A stretch of DNA of 13,393 nucleotides from CALHAX01 sp039816705. Its GTDB lineage: Bacteria; Pseudomonadota; Alphaproteobacteria; Rhizobiales; CALHAX01. The stretch is from the NCBI GenBank assembly GCA_039816705.1, contig JBCBXF010000071.1, positions 1-13,393 of the forward strand. Direction: 5' to 3'. Position 1 is the stretch's first letter; the number at the start of each line of letters is the position of its first letter. The notes below the pieces were generated by a model. That model had not been told where the DNA came from, did no database searches, and saw only the letters and a program-made list of their open reading frames with translations. The translations under genes and the position numbers were made by a program. Of this stretch, positions 5,994 through 13,392 are shown one piece after another.

Positions 5994-7319
5994 ATGCCAC
6001 AGCGCCGTCTCTCCGCGATCCTTGCTGCCGACGTGGTCGGCTACTCCCGCATGATGCATGCGGATGAGGTCGGCACGCTTGCCCGGCTCAAGGCTTATCG
6101 TAACGAGGTGTTCAATCCCGTTGTGGCGGAGCACGGGGGGCGCGTTGTGAAACTGATGGGCGACGGCATGCTGGTTGAGTTCCAGTCCGTCGTCGATGCG
6201 GTCAACGCAGCTATAACGATCCAGGAAGCCGCTCAGGCTGCGCCGGACGAAACGCTGCAACTTCGAATCGGTATCAATTTGGGTGACGTCATTGTCGACG
6301 GAGATGAAATCTACGGTGAAGGCGTCAACATCGCATCGCGGCTCGAGGCTCTTGCTGAACCGAGTGAGGTTTGGGTGTCGGCCGTTGTACACGAGAGCGT
6401 GCGCAAGCGTGTTGGCTCACAGTTTGTCGATGCCGGTTTGCAAGCCCTTAGGAACATCGAACAGCCAGTCCATGCCTTTCGATGGGCCGGCGACCAGGTC
6501 TCCGACGCAGCGCCGAGCCGTTTTTCCATCCCGTCCAGAGCCGTGGATGGAAATTCGCCGCCACCTTCAGAAACTGACGGATCACCGCGCGGGATCGGTG
6601 GGATTGCGTCACTTGGCGTTGCCGCTGCATTCGCGACGGCGATCGCTGTCAGCGTGATGGTGTTCTCCAGAAGCAACGAGACACCAGAGCTGACAGTGAG
6701 CGAGCCTGCGGCTGAAGGGGCAACGACGACGGCCGCTCCCGAAGCACCTATTGGTGACGTGCCGAAGGCCAACCAGCCAGCCACGCAAACCGTCGATCCG
6801 GACGTCGCCCCTCGGTCCGAGACACCACCCAACGGGAGCGACGCCGGGGCAACTCCGGAGAGTGAGCCCGCGGGTACGGGTGCTGAGTCCGTGGGGGCCG
6901 TGGTGATATCCCCCGATACCGAAACGACTGCAGCAAACGGCGAGACGGCCGAGAGCAGCAGCTCAGTCGTGGCGTCGGAGCCTAGGACCCCGGAGGAAAC
7001 GGAGCCTCTCATGGACGAAGCTCTCCGGCGTTTCCTCAAAGGCAAAACCCTCAGTGGCGGCGCTGATTTTGGGGGCGACCGGTTTGCCATCAAGTTCGCC
7101 GACAGCGGCCAGTTCGAAGGAAAGGTCTCCTTCAACGACTCGTTCGGCAGCGCCGGCATCGACGGCGGCCAATGGCAGGTGGTTGGCGATCAGCTCTGCG
7201 TCGCGTTCAACACGCTCGCCCAGGGACGGCGGTTGTGCGCCAGCGTGGTGCAGGATGGTGACGCGTTCACGTTCCGCGCTCCCGATGGTGGCGCGCGGGC
7301 GTGGTCGATGGCCGAATGA
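5994..7319 (+). CDS. Membrane-anchored class III adenylate/guanylate cyclase with C-terminal beta-rich domain
   Basis: This 441-residue protein is predicted to make cAMP (or cGMP). The class III catalytic domain spans about residues 1-165. Metal-binding aspartates are Asp13 (AADVVGYSR) and Asp57 (KLMGDGMLVEF), the base-recognition lysine is probably Lys53, and the transition-state Asn112 and Arg116 lie in GEGVNIASRLE. One transmembrane helix follows at about 201-224, then a low-complexity Thr/Pro/Glu/Ala/Ser linker (227-338), then a compact domain (about 339-441) with Trp394, a GDQLC motif and two cysteines (402 and 415) that could form a disulfide. The predicted topology puts the cyclase in the cytoplasm and the C-terminus in the periplasm. 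Many alphaproteobacterial cyclases of this type carry TPR repeats after the membrane helix; this one does not. ATG 5994 is chosen because the family begins about there; it lacks a clear Shine-Dalgarno, and upstream in-frame sequence is not family-like. It lies 94 bp after rlmE. Confidence 0.88.
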   Translation: MPQRRLSAILAADVVGYSRMMHADEVGTLARLKAYRNEVFNPVVAEHGGRVVKLMGDGMLVEFQSVVDAVNAAITIQEAAQAAPDETLQLRIGINLGDVIVDGDEIYGEGVNIASRLEALAEPSEVWVSAVVHESVRKRVGSQFVDAGLQALRNIEQPVHAFRWAGDQVSDAAPSRFSIPSRAVDGNSPPPSETDGSPRGIGGIASLGVAAAFATAIAVSVMVFSRSNETPELTVSEPAAEGATTTAAPEAPIGDVPKANQPATQTVDPDVAPRSETPPNGSDAGATPESEPAGTGAESVGAVVISPDTETTAANGETAESSSSVVASEPRTPEETEPLMDEALRRFLKGKTLSGGADFGGDRFAIKFADSGQFEGKVSFNDSFGSAGIDGGQWQVVGDQLCVAFNTLAQGRRLCASVVQDGDAFTFRAPDGGARAWSMAE

Positions 7320-7409
7320 TGCGGCGAGACGCGATACGCGGGCGTCTTTCCCTTGTGACGAACGCCTGCTAGAGCACCGTCCATAAATCTCGCTCAACTC
7401 TGGCGTTTC

Positions 7410-7414
7410 AGGAG
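7410..7414 (+). promoter_or_regulatory. Strong ribosome binding site of guaB
   Basis: AGGAG lies 8 nt before ATG 7423, among the best Shine-Dalgarno matches in the window. It fixes the GuaB start and fits a gene needing high expression. Confidence 0.75.
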
Positions 7415-7422
7415 ACCGGCAC

Positions 7423-8919
7423 ATGAACAAGGGTGCGGGCCTGCTCGGGCTACCCGTTGCATTGACGTTCGACGATGTGCTGATGCGGCCTGGCCCGTCG
7501 GAAGTTTTGCCGGGCGATGTGAACGTCGCATCGCGCATCACACGCGACATCACGCTGAACATCCCGATCCTTTCAGCGGCGATGGACACGGTGACCGAAG
7601 CCGGGTTGGCGATCGCGATGGCACAGTCCGGCGGGATCGGCGTCATACACCGCAATCTCGAGCCGGATGAACAGGCGGCAGAAGTTGCCAAGGTAAAGCG
7701 TTTTGAATCCGGAATGGTCGTCAATCCGGTGACGATGACACCGGACGCCACACTCGCCGATGCGCTGTCATTGATGGCGCACCACAAGATCTCCGGCATT
7801 CCTGTCGTCGAGACACCCGCGGATGGGGAGCGTGCCGGCAAGCTGGTTGGCATCCTGACCAACCGGGACGTGCGCTTTGCTGACAATCCGGACCAGCCGG
7901 TCTCCGAGTTGATGACCCGAGATGTCATCACCGTGGGTGAACACCACGACCCGTTGGAAGCCAAACGCAAGTTGCACCAGCACAGGATCGAGAAGCTGGT
8001 GGTGGTGGATGATGCGCATCGCTGCATTGGCCTGATCACGGTGACGGACATTGAGAAGGCCGCTAACCATCCCAATGCCTGCAAGGACGAGCAGGGGCGC
8101 TTGCGTGTTGCCGCGGCAACGACGGTTGGCGACGGTGGCTACGAGCGGACCGAGCGGCTGATCGATGCCGATGTCGATCTGGTTGTGGTGGACACCGCGC
8201 ATGGCCATTCGTCGCGCGTGTTGGAGAGTGTGGCGCGCATCAAGAAGATGTCGAACAAGGTGCAGGTGATAGCCGGGAATGTGGCAACAGCGGACGGTAC
8301 GAAGGCGCTGATCGATGCGGGTGCGGACGCTGTTAAAGTTGGGATTGGGCCAGGTTCCATCTGCACGACGCGGGTCGTCGCGGGTGTGGGTGTGCCACAA
8401 CTGACCGCCATCATGGAATGCGCGAGCGCGGCGCAGGCGACGAATACGCCTGTCATCGCCGACGGCGGGATCAAGCTCTCTGGCGACCTTGCAAAGGCGA
8501 TCGCAGCGGGCGCCGATGCGGCAATGATCGGCTCGCTCCTTGCGGGGACAACGGAGAGCCCCGGCGAGGTTTATCTTTACCAGGGACGCTCGTACAAATC
8601 CTATCGGGGCATGGGCTCGGTTGGAGCAATGGCGCGTGGCTCAGCGGATCGCTACTTCCAACAGGAGGTGAAAGACAGCCTCAAACTGGTTCCTGAGGGG
8701 ATCGAAGGCCAGGTGGCGTTCAAAGGTCCCGTGTCTGCCGTGCTTCATCAGCTGGTTGGCGGCCTGCGGGCGTCGATGGGTTACACCGGATCGGCCACAA
8801 TCCCTGATCTTCAGGAGCGTGCGGAGTTTATTCGTATTTCCTCCGCGTCGCTGCGGGAAAGCCACTCTCATGATGTGACGATCACACGGGAAAGCCCAAA
8901 CTATCCGATGGCGGGCTAA
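7423..8919 (+). CDS. guaB: IMP dehydrogenase (EC 1.1.1.205)
   Basis: GuaB oxidises IMP to XMP with NAD+, the committed step to guanine nucleotides, in the cytoplasm. The 498 residues match the family's full length. The TIM-barrel begins with LTFDDVLMRPG (14-24) and SAAMDTVTEA (51-60). A CBS-domain pair is inserted at about 97-215 (marks: ISGIPVV and LVGILTNRD, then KLVVVD and GLITVTDIEKA). Catalytic Cys314 is in GPGSICTTRVVAGVGVPQ (309-326). The phosphate-binding loop follows in IADGGI (345-350), and the mobile flap RGMGSVGAMARGS with catalytic Arg405 is at 395-407. It probably starts the guaB-MAPEG-rsmB-like-tspO-guaA unit. The 103-bp gap before it contains no recognisable riboswitch, only a weak 8-bp stem without a T-tract. 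CBS domains in the family bind purine nucleotides and tune activity. Nothing essential is missing. Confidence 0.98.
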   Translation: MNKGAGLLGLPVALTFDDVLMRPGPSEVLPGDVNVASRITRDITLNIPILSAAMDTVTEAGLAIAMAQSGGIGVIHRNLEPDEQAAEVAKVKRFESGMVVNPVTMTPDATLADALSLMAHHKISGIPVVETPADGERAGKLVGILTNRDVRFADNPDQPVSELMTRDVITVGEHHDPLEAKRKLHQHRIEKLVVVDDAHRCIGLITVTDIEKAANHPNACKDEQGRLRVAAATTVGDGGYERTERLIDADVDLVVVDTAHGHSSRVLESVARIKKMSNKVQVIAGNVATADGTKALIDAGADAVKVGIGPGSICTTRVVAGVGVPQLTAIMECASAAQATNTPVIADGGIKLSGDLAKAIAAGADAAMIGSLLAGTTESPGEVYLYQGRSYKSYRGMGSVGAMARGSADRYFQQEVKDSLKLVPEGIEGQVAFKGPVSAVLHQLVGGLRASMGYTGSATIPDLQERAEFIRISSASLRESHSHDVTITRESPNYPMAG

Positions 8920-8973
8920 TATCTTCTCGACGCTTCTGACTACTGTTCGTTTCCGCTTACGCAGGATCTCCTG

Positions 8974-9411
8974 ATGGCAGCGCATGACCTTTTCTTCCCC
9001 GCGCTTGCGCAGGTCGGTATTACATTTTTTCTCTTGATCTGGATGGGTCGGGTTCGGCTGCGGGCGCTCGGTGGCGAGAAAGTGCGCGTCGCGCAGATTG
9101 CGCTCGGGCAGCGGGCCTGGCCGGAACATGCGCAACGGGTGAGCAACGCGTTTCACAATCAGCTCGAGATGCCGATCCTTTTCTATGCTGCGCTCCTGTT
9201 TGGCATGCAGTTTCAGCTGGCGAGCGGATGGTTCGTGCTGCTGGCCTGGCTGTTCATCGCATCACGGCTTGCGCATCTGTTCTTTCATATCACCGGGCGC
9301 AATATCCACGCGCGGTTCGCCGCGTTCTGTGCGGGGGCGTTGGTGCTCGTTCTTATGTGGATCATGCTCGGCATCAGCGTCGCCTTGACTGCCCCTGCCG
9401 GGGTGACGTGA
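8974..9411 (+). CDS. MAPEG family integral membrane protein
   Basis: This 145-residue protein has about four predicted membrane helices (about residues 8-25, 67-85, 87-106 and 116-137). It carries the MAPEG-type signature RVSNAFHNQLEMPILF (55-70), followed by SRLAHLFFHITGRNIHARF (97-115). The family (membrane-associated proteins in eicosanoid and glutathione metabolism) includes glutathione transferases and peroxidases, but bacterial members of this kind are mostly uncharacterised, so a glutathione-linked role is only suggested. ATG 8974 has AGGA at 8963-8966 with 7-nt spacing. It starts 54 bp after guaB and ends 3 bp before the next gene, so it is very likely cotranscribed with both. Confidence 0.85.
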   Translation: MAAHDLFFPALAQVGITFFLLIWMGRVRLRALGGEKVRVAQIALGQRAWPEHAQRVSNAFHNQLEMPILFYAALLFGMQFQLASGWFVLLAWLFIASRLAHLFFHITGRNIHARFAAFCAGALVLVLMWIMLGISVALTAPAGVT

Positions 9412-9414
9412 GCG

Positions 9415-10728
9415 ATGCGTCCCGGCGGACGGATCGAGGCCGCAATTACTGTTCTCGACGACATCCTCACTTACCATCGCCCGGCCTCTATCGCGCTTGC
9501 CGACTGGGGGCGCAGACATCGCTTTGCCGGTTCGGGGGATCGGGCAGCGATCGGCACACATGTCTATGACACGCTTCGCAGGCGGGCGTCGGCCGCTTGG
9601 GTGATGGACGATGCGACACCACGGGCGCTTATGCTGGGCGCTCTGGCGTTATCGCCGGATATGTCGATTGATTCGATCGCGCTGCTGTTCGACGGGTCGC
9701 AACACGCCCCTTCCCCGTTAAGCGACAACGAACGGGCACGCCTTCGATATGCGTCTCAGATCGAGGATGCGCCGCCGCATGTTCAGGCCGACGTTCCGGA
9801 GTGGCTATGGTCGGCCTTTGAAGATGCATTCGAGGATGAGGCGGTCGCTGAGGGAACATCGCTTGCGATGCGTGCGCCGACCGATCTGCGCGTCAACGCG
9901 CTGAAAGCGGACATGGACAAAGTTACGAAGGCACTTGGCAAAGTGAAAACGGTCCCTGCCTCGATTGCACGCCTCGGGGTGCGTCTTCCGGCACCGACGG
10001 GCAGCGGTCGCACACCAAACGTCCAGAACGAAGCGGCCTTTCAAAAAGGATGGTTCGAGGTCCAGGATGCGGGCTCGCAGATCGTGGCCGATCTCGTCTT
10101 CGCCAGACCGGGCGAACAGATCCTTGATTTCTGCGCAGGCGCCGGGGGCAAGACACTTGCGCTTGCAGCGGCGATGGAGAACCGCGGCCAGATCCATGCG
10201 TACGACAGCGACAAATCCCGCCTTGCCCCGATCCATCAACGTCTCAAGCGCGCTGGCGTGCGGAATGCGCAGGTACACACACCAACAGCTGATGGACCCC
10301 TGCACGATCTCGCCGCGCTCGTCGGGCGGATGGACCGCGTGGTGATCGATGCGCCATGCACCGGCACCGGTGTCTGGCGGAGACGGCCAGACGCGAAGTG
10401 GCGGGTCAGTGCGGAGGCGCTTCAGACACGGACACTGCAGCAGCGCGCGATACTCGATGACGCACGCAACTTTGTGAGACCGGGTGGTTATCTCTGTTAC
10501 ATCACGTGCTCCGTGCTGCCGGCCGAAAACGAGCAACAGGTCCACACGTTCGTCAACGAAAACCCCGACTTTGAACTGGTGTCAGCGGAGGAGGCATGGC
10601 GTGAGCTGTTCGGCATGGACGCACCGTCGCCATGGTCGGATGATCTGGTGTCGCTGCGGCTTACACCTGCTGCGACAGATACTGATGGATTTTATTTCGC
10701 CGTGATGGAGCGGCGCGACGCGGAGTGA
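9415..10728 (+). CDS. RsmB/NOP family RNA (cytosine-5)-methyltransferase
   Basis: This enzyme is predicted to methylate cytosine C5 in RNA, probably 16S rRNA, using S-adenosylmethionine. Residues 1-60 resemble a reduced NusB-like N-terminal domain. The fold then shows LRVNALK (158-164), EVQDAGSQIVADL (215-227), the SAM-binding motif ILDFCAGAGGKTLAL (236-250), motif IV VVIDAPCTGTGVWRRRPD (309-326) with Cys315, and motif VI CYITCSVLPAENEQQV (361-376) with Cys365. Both cysteines of the two-cysteine mechanism are present: Cys365 in TC attacks the base and Cys315 in PC helps release it. It has 437 residues, the usual size. I recall Hyphomicrobiales carrying such a paralog beside guaA, so it may not be the E. 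coli-type RsmB acting on C967; I leave the symbol blank. ATG 9415 lies 3 bp after the MAPEG stop, with GGGGTG upstream. Confidence 0.9.
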   Translation: MRPGGRIEAAITVLDDILTYHRPASIALADWGRRHRFAGSGDRAAIGTHVYDTLRRRASAAWVMDDATPRALMLGALALSPDMSIDSIALLFDGSQHAPSPLSDNERARLRYASQIEDAPPHVQADVPEWLWSAFEDAFEDEAVAEGTSLAMRAPTDLRVNALKADMDKVTKALGKVKTVPASIARLGVRLPAPTGSGRTPNVQNEAAFQKGWFEVQDAGSQIVADLVFARPGEQILDFCAGAGGKTLALAAAMENRGQIHAYDSDKSRLAPIHQRLKRAGVRNAQVHTPTADGPLHDLAALVGRMDRVVIDAPCTGTGVWRRRPDAKWRVSAEALQTRTLQQRAILDDARNFVRPGGYLCYITCSVLPAENEQQVHTFVNENPDFELVSAEEAWRELFGMDAPSPWSDDLVSLRLTPAATDTDGFYFAVMERRDAE

Positions 10729-10732
10729 CCTG

Positions 10733-11287
10733 GTGCCTCTCTTTCCACGACGGAAAACCAGCAGTGACGTGAACGAGCGCCCGGACACCTGGGCCTTTCT
10801 GCTCTGGTTCATCATCTTTGCGATGCTAACAATGGTCGCCGCGTTCTCCGGCGCCAAGTTCGCTCCGGGCGAATGGTACGACACGATCGCGAAACCCGGC
10901 TGGACGCCGCCCGGTTGGGCGTTTCCCGTGGTTTGGTCGATCCTCTATCTCTTCATTGCCATCGCCGGCACGCTTGTCTTTTTGAAGCGCGGCGGCGGCA
11001 CGATCGCGATGCTGTTCTGGACTGCACAACTCGTGGTCAACGGGCTGTGGTCATTTGTGTTTTTCGGTCTCCAGCGGATTGATGCGGCATTGGTCGTTGT
11101 CACCGTGCTCGCGCTTTTGATCGTCGGCTTCATCAAATACGCGTGGCCGCACAGCCGAAAGGCCGCGCTGCTGTTCGTGCCCTATCTTGCTTGGGTGCTC
11201 ACGGCCGCTGCGCTCAACTTTCATGTTTGGGCCCTCAACGGGTTCCCGATCGGCGTGTTTGTTCCCGGCGGGGCGCAGTCGGGCTGA
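10733..11287 (+). CDS. tspO: TspO/MBR family protein (tryptophan-rich sensory protein)
   Basis: TspO proteins are five-helix membrane proteins that bind porphyrins and cholesterol-like ligands. In Rhodobacter they act as oxygen- and tetrapyrrole-linked regulators. The predicted helices lie at about 20-40, 64-84, 92-112, 116-137 and 144-166. Signature segments are KPGWTPPGWAFPVVWSILY (54-72), AQLVVNGLWSFVFFGLQR (98-115) and PYLAWVLTAAALNFHVWALN (150-169), with the family's conserved Trp, Pro and Asn residues. It has 184 residues against about 158-160 in typical bacterial members. The extra residues are a hydrophilic N-terminus of about 18 and a short tail. The start is GTG 10733, with GGAG at 10722-10725 (spacing 7) inside the last codons of the methyltransferase gene. 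The 4-bp gap suggests coupling. Confidence 0.9.
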   Translation: MPLFPRRKTSSDVNERPDTWAFLLWFIIFAMLTMVAAFSGAKFAPGEWYDTIAKPGWTPPGWAFPVVWSILYLFIAIAGTLVFLKRGGGTIAMLFWTAQLVVNGLWSFVFFGLQRIDAALVVVTVLALLIVGFIKYAWPHSRKAALLFVPYLAWVLTAAALNFHVWALNGFPIGVFVPGGAQSG

Positions 11288-11322
11288 TTGCCGACTCGCG
11301 TCGAACCGGGTAGGTGCCTGTG

Positions 11323-12942
11323 ATGACAGACCAAGCCCTCCCAACTGCGCGCGACGGCGCCGAGCGCTCCTCTTCACCGGCGGGCGATACTGCTGCTCAA
11401 GAGACGATCCTCATCATCGACTTTGGATCGCAGGTGACGCAGCTGATTGCGCGGCGCGTGCGGGAGGCGGGCGTCTACTCCGAGATAGTGCCTTTCAACG
11501 CCGCCGATGATGCGCTTTCCCGGCTCAATCCACGCGCCGTGATCCTTTCCGGCGGGCCAGCGAGTGTCACAGAGATGGGGACACCTCGCGCACCGGACTG
11601 GGTGTTCGAGGCGGGGCTGCCGGTGCTCGGTATCTGCTATGGCGAGCAGACGATGGTTTCCCAAATGGGGGGCGGCGTCGAAGGCGGGCATCACCGTGAG
11701 TTCGGTCGCGCCGAACTGGAGATAACCAGTGACACGCCGCTGTTTGCGGGCGTTTGGCAGGCGGGCGAAAAACACCAGGTCTGGATGAGCCATGGTGACC
11801 GCGTAACGGCACTGCCCGACGGCTTTGAAGTGGTCGGTGTTTCGACCGGAGCCCCGTTTGCGGCGATCGCGGACGAAAATCGCAATATGTATGCGGTGCA
11901 GTTTCACCCGGAAGTCGTGCACACGCCGGACGGTGAAAAACTCTTACGTAACTTCGTGCATCGCATCGCCGGGTGTGCGGGCGATTGGTCGATGACGCAT
12001 TTTCGTGACAGCGAGATTGCCCGGATCAAGGCGCAAGTTGGAGATGGACGCGTCATCTGCGGGCTATCGGGCGGGGTTGATTCCGCTGTCGCCGCAGTGC
12101 TGATCCACGAGGCAATCGGCGATCAACTGACCTGCATCTTCGTTGATCACGGGTTGATGCGACTTGATGAAGGTGCGGAGGTCGTGCGCCTGTTCCGCGA
12201 GCACTACAATATTCCACTTGTACACGTGGAGGCGGGAGACCGGTTTCTCTCCGCGCTTGACGAGGTAACGGACCCGGAGCGCAAGCGGAAGACTATCGGC
12301 GGGCTGTTCATCGACGTTTTCGATGAAGAGGCTGGCAAGCTCGGCGGCGCTGAGTTTCTTGCGCAAGGCACACTGTACCCGGATGTGATCGAGAGTGTCT
12401 CTTTTACCGGTGGGCCGTCCGTCACCATCAAGTCTCACCACAATGTCGGCGGATTGCCAGAGCGGATGAACCTGAAGCTTGTCGAGCCGCTGCGAGAGCT
12501 TTTCAAGGATGAGGTCCGTTCGCTCGGTCGTGAGCTCGGGTTGCCGGAACATTTTGTCGGTCGCCATCCGTTCCCGGGGCCAGGGCTCGGCATCCGGATT
12601 CCAGGTGCTGTGACGCCTGACAAAGTGAAAATCCTGCAGGAAGCTGACGCGGTTTATCTCGACGAGATCCGCAGAAGCGGGCTGTACGACGATATCTGGC
12701 AGGCATTTGCGGTGCTGCTCCCCGTGCAGACAGTCGGGGTGATGGGTGACGCGCGGACATATGACTTCGTCTGCGGGCTGCGGGCTGTTACCAGCGTGGA
12801 TGGAATGACGGCGGATTATTATCCGTTCGATCATGCCTTTCTCGGACGTGTTGCAACGCGCATCATCAATGAAGTGCGCGGCATCAATCGTGTCGTTTAT
12901 GATGTCACCAGCAAGCCGCCCGGCACGATTGAATGGGAGTGA
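11323..12942 (+). CDS. guaA: GMP synthase, glutamine-hydrolysing (EC 6.3.5.2)
   Basis: GuaA converts XMP to GMP with ATP and glutamine, completing the pathway begun by GuaB. It has 539 residues from ATG 11323. The class I glutamine amidotransferase domain (about 28-215) shows FGSQVTQLIARR, LGICYGEQTM with nucleophile Cys105, and FHPEVVH with His195 and Glu197. The ATP pyrophosphatase domain has the PP-loop CGLSGGVDSAVAA (246-258). The C-terminal XMP-binding and dimerisation domain has RHPFPGPGLGIRIPG (414-428) and ends KPPGTIEWE, as is universal in the family. The N-terminus before ILIIDFGSQ is about 27 residues of polar low-complexity sequence, longer than in E. coli. ATG 11323 is preferred over in-frame GTG 11314 because AGG at 11312-11314 is 8 nt away from it. 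It is the last gene of the plus-strand run; its stop is 9 bp from the stop of a converging gene, with no terminator visible. Confidence 0.97.
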   Translation: MTDQALPTARDGAERSSSPAGDTAAQETILIIDFGSQVTQLIARRVREAGVYSEIVPFNAADDALSRLNPRAVILSGGPASVTEMGTPRAPDWVFEAGLPVLGICYGEQTMVSQMGGGVEGGHHREFGRAELEITSDTPLFAGVWQAGEKHQVWMSHGDRVTALPDGFEVVGVSTGAPFAAIADENRNMYAVQFHPEVVHTPDGEKLLRNFVHRIAGCAGDWSMTHFRDSEIARIKAQVGDGRVICGLSGGVDSAVAAVLIHEAIGDQLTCIFVDHGLMRLDEGAEVVRLFREHYNIPLVHVEAGDRFLSALDEVTDPERKRKTIGGLFIDVFDEEAGKLGGAEFLAQGTLYPDVIESVSFTGGPSVTIKSHHNVGGLPERMNLKLVEPLRELFKDEVRSLGRELGLPEHFVGRHPFPGPGLGIRIPGAVTPDKVKILQEADAVYLDEIRRSGLYDDIWQAFAVLLPVQTVGVMGDARTYDFVCGLRAVTSVDGMTADYYPFDHAFLGRVATRIINEVRGINRVVYDVTSKPPGTIEWE

Positions 12943-12951
12943 GTGCCGCCA

Positions 12952-13392
12952 CTAAAGTGGGTGCTTCGCGAGCAGATGTGTCGCCAGAGCGTCGCCACTT
13001 TCCCACGCCGCCTCGACACGCCCGCGGATGCACCAGTCTCCAATGGCGAACAACGATTTTTCCTCCGCAGCAAGAAAGGGTTGGCCAAGTGGCGTGACAA
13101 CGCGGGCATAGCGCCAGCGGTGAGCGACGGCATCGATGATCGTCGGGATCGGTGTGTCGGGTGCCACAATCTCGATTTTTGATCGGAATGCGCCGACCAG
13201 CTGATCACAGACGTCTCCCCGCTCCAACTCGAGGTTATCGCGCGACCAACCCGTGCCGGCCTGTATGACCCAAGCGTCCGGCGCATCGTTGCGATCCGGT
13301 TTCGATGAGTTGCGTGCGATCCATCCAATCGCGCCATCGGCTGCGTTGCCCTCGGCCCGCCAGACATCGAACGGCACTTCGAGCGGGCTCTC
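12952..13392 (-). CDS. FAD-dependent oxidoreductase (renalase-like), C-terminal part, cut by the window edge
   Basis: The reading frame stays open to the right edge (about 147 codons visible), so the N-terminal FAD-binding half lies outside. The visible part has IGWIARNSSKPDRND, then a W-x-x-Y-A-R-like segment (HRWRYARVVTPLGQPFL), and near the end SLFAIGDWCIRGRVEAAWESG. The last is the typical C-terminal flavin-contact stretch of renalase-like or amine-oxidase-like FAD proteins, where GDW or GDA precedes a GRVE-A-S-G helix. An apparent start at 13377 is an internal valine codon (GTG), because in-frame coding continues upstream of it. Substrate unknown. It converges on guaA with 9 bp between the two stop codons. 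Confidence 0.82.
   Translation of the reverse strand, partial: ESPLEVPFDVWRAEGNAADGAIGWIARNSSKPDRNDAPDAWVIQAGTGWSRDNLELERGDVCDQLVGAFRSKIEIVAPDTPIPTIIDAVAHRWRYARVVTPLGQPFLAAEEKSLFAIGDWCIRGRVEAAWESGDALATHLLAKHPL

Noticed and set aside
6311..7159. A 282-codon minus-strand frame with a hydrophobic Ala/Val/Ser-rich stretch that resembles a secreted protein.
   Set aside because: It is the complement of the cyclase membrane helix and low-complexity linker, and the composition follows from that.
7338..7369. An 8-bp stem (one wobble pair) with a 16-base loop between the cyclase and guaB, considered as terminator or guaB attenuator.
   Set aside because: No T-tract follows and no alternative pairing or leader peptide is evident. 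It does not resemble purine, PRPP or ppGpp riboswitch cores as far as I can tell.
6963..8084. A 373-codon minus-strand frame antisense to the cyclase 3' end and guaB.
   Set aside because: It lies opposite strongly conserved coding sequence, its protein is Ser/Arg-rich with no domain, and it has no ribosome site.
11640..11660. GICYGEQTM in GuaA, with Glu two residues after the catalytic-site Tyr where many enzymes have Gln or Met.
   Set aside because: The catalytic Cys, His and Glu are all intact, and I recall this variant in other alphaproteobacterial GuaA proteins, so it does not indicate a defect.
12949..12959. A short CCACT/AGTGG palindrome after guaA, considered as a bidirectional terminator.
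   Set aside because: The stem is only 4-5 bp and has no T-tract on either strand.
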